Below are positions 61,609 to 64,000 of a stretch of 64,000 nt of DNA, in pieces. Position numbers and translations under genes: made by a program. The DNA is from HGM04593 sp045634305. GTDB lineage: Bacteria > Bacteroidota > Bacteroidia > Bacteroidales > Bacteroidaceae. Where the stretch lies: contig JAZQZZ010000025.1 of the NCBI GenBank assembly GCA_045634305.1, positions 1 through 64,000 on the forward strand, written 5' to 3'. Every line of letters begins with the position of its first letter. The stretch's first letter is position 1. Under the pieces are notes generated by a model. The model was not told the origin of the DNA and ran no database searches. It saw only the letters and a program-made list of their open reading frames with translations.

Positions 61609-63567
61609 ATGGCTAAAATCAGTTCAATTAAAGTGGATTCAAAAATCCCCGAAGGCCCATTGGCTGAAAAATGGACTAACTACAAGGCACACCAGAAATT
61701 GGTAAACCCTGCCAACAAGCGTAAGTTGGACATCATTGTCGTTGGTACAGGTCTTGCAGGTGCATCGGCAGCTGCATCGCTCGGCGCCATGGGTTTCAAC
61801 GTGCTTAACTTCTGTATTCAGGATTCTCCACGCCGTGCTCACTCTATTGCAGCACAGGGTGGTATCAATGCAGCAAAGAACTATCAGAACGACGGTGACT
61901 CTGTATACCGTCTCTTCTACGATACAATCAAAGGTGGTGACTACCGTGCACGTGAGGCAAACGTTCACCGTTTGGCCGAGGTATCAGGTGCCATCATCGA
62001 CCAGTGCGTAGCACAGTGTGTTCCTTTTGCACGTGAGTACGGCGGTCTTTTGGCTAACCGTTCATTCGGTGGTGCTCAGGTATCGCGTACATTCTATGCC
62101 CGCGGCCAGACCGGTCAGCAGCTTCTTCTCGGTGCATACTCGGCACTCAACTACCAGGTTAACCAGGGTACAGTAAAGGTATACACACGTTATGAGATGC
62201 TCGACGTTGTAATCATCGACGGCCGTGCACGCGGTATCATCGCACGCAACCTTGTAACAGGCAAAATCGAGCGTTTCGCAGCTCACGCAGTTGTTATCGG
62301 TACCGGCGGTTACGGTAACGCATACTTCCTTTCTACAAACGCTATGGCCAGCAACGGTTCTGCAGCTCTCCAGTGCTACCGCAAGGGTGCTTGGTTTGCA
62401 AACCCATGTTACGCACAGATTCACCCGACTTGCGTTCCCGTTCACGGCGACAAGCAGTCTAAGTTGACACTTATGTCCGAGTCACTCCGTAACGACGGCC
62501 GCATCTGGGTACCAAAGAAGTTGGAGGATGCAAAGGCTCTCCAGGCCGGAACAAAGCATCCTAACGATATCCCCGATGAGGACCGTGACTTCTACTTGGA
62601 ACGCCGCTATCCGGCATTCGGTAACCTCGTTCCACGTGACGTTGCTTCACGTGCAGCAAAAGAGCGTTGCGATGCAGGTTATGGTGTAAACAACACCGGT
62701 TTGGCAGTATTCCTCGACTTCAAGTATGCAATCCAGCGTTTGGGTGAGGATGTAGTTCGCCAGCGTTATGGCAACCTCTTCGACATGTACGAGGAGATCG
62801 CTGATACAAACCCATACAAGGAGCCAATGATGATCTTCCCCGCTATTCACTACACAATGGGTGGTATCTGGGTAGACTATGAATTGCAGACATCTATTCC
62901 AGGTCTCTTCGCTATCGGTGAGGCAAACTTCAGCGACCACGGTGCAAACCGTCTTGGCGCATCAGCCCTCATGCAGGGTCTTGCCGACGGTTACTTTGTC
63001 CTTCCTTATACAATCCAGAACTATCTTGCCGACCAGATTCAGGTTCCACGCTTCAGCACAGAAGCACCGGAGTTCGTCGAAGCAGAGAAGGCTGTAAACG
63101 ACAAGATTGCCAAATTGATGGCTATCAAGGGTACACGCAGTGTCGACTCTATCCACAAGGAGCTTGGTCTTGTAATGTGGGACAATGTAGGTATGGCACG
63201 TACCAAGGAGTCTCTTGAGAAGGCCCTCAAGGAGATTGACCGCGTTGAAAAACTCTTCTGGAGCGAGCTCCGCATTCCTGGCGAGGCTGACACTCTCAAC
63301 ATTGAGCTCGAGAAGGCTCTCCGCTTGCTCGACTTCATTGAGATCGGACGCTTGATGGCATACGATGCTCTCAACCGAGAGGAGTCTTGCGGTGGTCACT
63401 TCCGTGAGGAGCACCAGACTGAGGAGGGTGAGGCTAAGCGTGATGACGAAAACTTCTCATACGTGGCTTGCTGGAAGTACACAGGCCAGGGCGAGGAGCC
63501 GGAGCTCATCAAGGAGGACCTCAACTATCAGTACATCAAGGTACAGCAGCGTAACTACAAAAACTAA
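61609..63567 (+). CDS. sdhA: Succinate dehydrogenase/fumarate reductase flavoprotein subunit
   Basis: Catalytic FAD subunit; in anaerobic Bacteroidales it mainly reduces fumarate to succinate. 652 residues: VVGTGLAGASAAASLGAMGF dinucleotide fold, HSIAAQGGINAAKNYQNDGD with the histidine that is the covalent FAD attachment point in this family, FARGQTGQQ-type loop in FYARGQTGQQLLLGAYSALN, the active-site Arg region HYTMGGIWVDYELQTSIPGL and GEANFSDHGANRLGASALMQ. Follows sdhC by 36 nt; sdhB starts 21 nt later. Codon use is strongly biased, as in highly expressed genes. Confidence 0.96.
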   Translation: MAKISSIKVDSKIPEGPLAEKWTNYKAHQKLVNPANKRKLDIIVVGTGLAGASAAASLGAMGFNVLNFCIQDSPRRAHSIAAQGGINAAKNYQNDGDSVYRLFYDTIKGGDYRAREANVHRLAEVSGAIIDQCVAQCVPFAREYGGLLANRSFGGAQVSRTFYARGQTGQQLLLGAYSALNYQVNQGTVKVYTRYEMLDVVIIDGRARGIIARNLVTGKIERFAAHAVVIGTGGYGNAYFLSTNAMASNGSAALQCYRKGAWFANPCYAQIHPTCVPVHGDKQSKLTLMSESLRNDGRIWVPKKLEDAKALQAGTKHPNDIPDEDRDFYLERRYPAFGNLVPRDVASRAAKERCDAGYGVNNTGLAVFLDFKYAIQRLGEDVVRQRYGNLFDMYEEIADTNPYKEPMMIFPAIHYTMGGIWVDYELQTSIPGLFAIGEANFSDHGANRLGASALMQGLADGYFVLPYTIQNYLADQIQVPRFSTEAPEFVEAEKAVNDKIAKLMAIKGTRSVDSIHKELGLVMWDNVGMARTKESLEKALKEIDRVEKLFWSELRIPGEADTLNIELEKALRLLDFIEIGRLMAYDALNREESCGGHFREEHQTEEGEAKRDDENFSYVACWKYTGQGEEPELIKEDLNYQYIKVQQRNYKN

Positions 63568-63588
63568 TCATTCCTAAATTTGTAAACA

Positions 63589-64000
63589 ATGGACAAAAAT
63601 ATAAGTTTTACATTGAAGGTATGGCGTCAGAGAGGTCCTAAGGCTAAAGGTGCTTTCGAGACCTATCAGATGAAGGATATTCCGGGCGATACCTCATTCC
63701 TCGAGATGCTTGATATTCTTAACGAGCAGTTGGTAAACGAGAATAAAGAACCGGTTGTGTTCGACCACGACTGCCGCGAGGGTATCTGCGGTATGTGTTC
63801 ACTCTACGTGAACGGTCACCCACACGGCCCAGCAACCGGTGCAACAACCTGTCAGCTCTATATGCGCCGTTTCAAGGATGGTGACGTTATCACCGTTGAG
63901 CCATGGCGTTCAGCAGGTTTCCCTGTAATCCGCGACCTTATGGTTGACCGTACAGCGTTCGACAAGATTCAGCAGGCCGGCGGTTACGTATCAATAAACA
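63589..64000 (+). CDS. sdhB: Succinate dehydrogenase/fumarate reductase iron-sulfur subunit (partial)
   Basis: The first 137 codons are in the window; the 3' part is cut off by the right edge. MDKNISFTLKVWRQRGPKAK leads into the 2Fe-2S ferredoxin domain, with cysteines in DHDCREGICGMCSLYVNGH and TTCQLYMRRF (C-x4-C-x2-C pattern). The 4Fe-4S and 3Fe-4S motifs would lie outside. Bacteroidota-type long form lacking the usual short N-terminus. Completes the complex II operon. Confidence 0.93.
   Translation, partial: MDKNISFTLKVWRQRGPKAKGAFETYQMKDIPGDTSFLEMLDILNEQLVNENKEPVVFDHDCREGICGMCSLYVNGHPHGPATGATTCQLYMRRFKDGDVITVEPWRSAGFPVIRDLMVDRTAFDKIQQAGGYVSIN

Overview
This is a stretch of chromosome from a member of the Bacteroidota, most likely order Bacteroidales. 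The evidence is a complete type IX secretion (T9SS) core locus (porP-gldK-gldL-gldM-gldN), a GldH lipoprotein, Bacteroidota-style promoters (TTTG about 19-21 nt TAnnTTTG), an SdhC-SdhA-SdhB fumarate reductase/succinate dehydrogenase set, very AT-rich ribosome-binding regions, and an L-fucose operon in the order known from Bacteroides (fucI-A-K-X-P). No tRNA, rRNA, CRISPR array, transposase or integrase was seen. The exact genus cannot be fixed from the sequence alone; fucose use suggests a host-associated (gut or oral) life.

Layout. 1-1.5 kb: a TetR repressor and the start of a TolC-type efflux gene, with a likely operator over the promoter. 1.5-2.3 kb: about 0.8 kb with no convincing gene. 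2.3-8.2 kb: L-fucose catabolism (isomerase, aldolase, sugar kinase, mutarotase-like FucX, permease), ending in a strong terminator. 8.4-9.7 kb: PagL-like lipid A deacylase. 9.8-16.4 kb: T9SS trans-envelope motor and ring genes plus an outer-membrane barrel. 16.5-27.5 kb: housekeeping and envelope genes (MscS channel, PriA helicase, DUF2723 membrane protein, polysaccharide deacetylase, QueG, NadB). 27.5-32.4 kb: an accessory island of genes of no recognised family, a degenerate RpoD-like protein, and a TIR-transmembrane-FISUMP protein. 32.5-39.8 kb: purH and the rod-shape operon mreB-mreC-mreD-mrdA-rodA. 39.8-46.6 kb, minus strand: dapB, lepB, wbqC-like, metF, holB, ricT, gldH. 46.7-48.5 kb: acyltransferase and Crp/Fnr regulator. 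48.7-57.9 kb: metG, then a flippase/glycosyltransferase/YfhO surface-polysaccharide cluster. 58-64 kb: aminopeptidase P, FabK-like reductase, a 57-residue membrane protein, and sdhC-sdhA-sdhB (sdhB runs off the end).

How it fits together. The fuc operon takes up fucose and cleaves it via fuculose-1-phosphate. The T9SS genes encode the GldLM proton-driven motor, the GldK/GldN periplasmic ring and PorP. The flippase, three glycosyltransferases, YfhO protein and acyltransferase look like envelope glycan assembly. Fumarate reductase is the usual anaerobic respiratory end step in Bacteroidales.

The most unusual part is the 27.5-32.4 kb island. One gene begins with the same 13 residues as I recall for Bacteroides RpoD and keeps a recognisable but degraded sigma region 2, lacking the paired tryptophans of the promoter-melting segment and any visible region 4. 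It sits downstream of three unknown genes and tail-to-tail with a membrane TIR protein. It is the best candidate here for an undescribed system, possibly one acting on RNA polymerase; that function is inference only.
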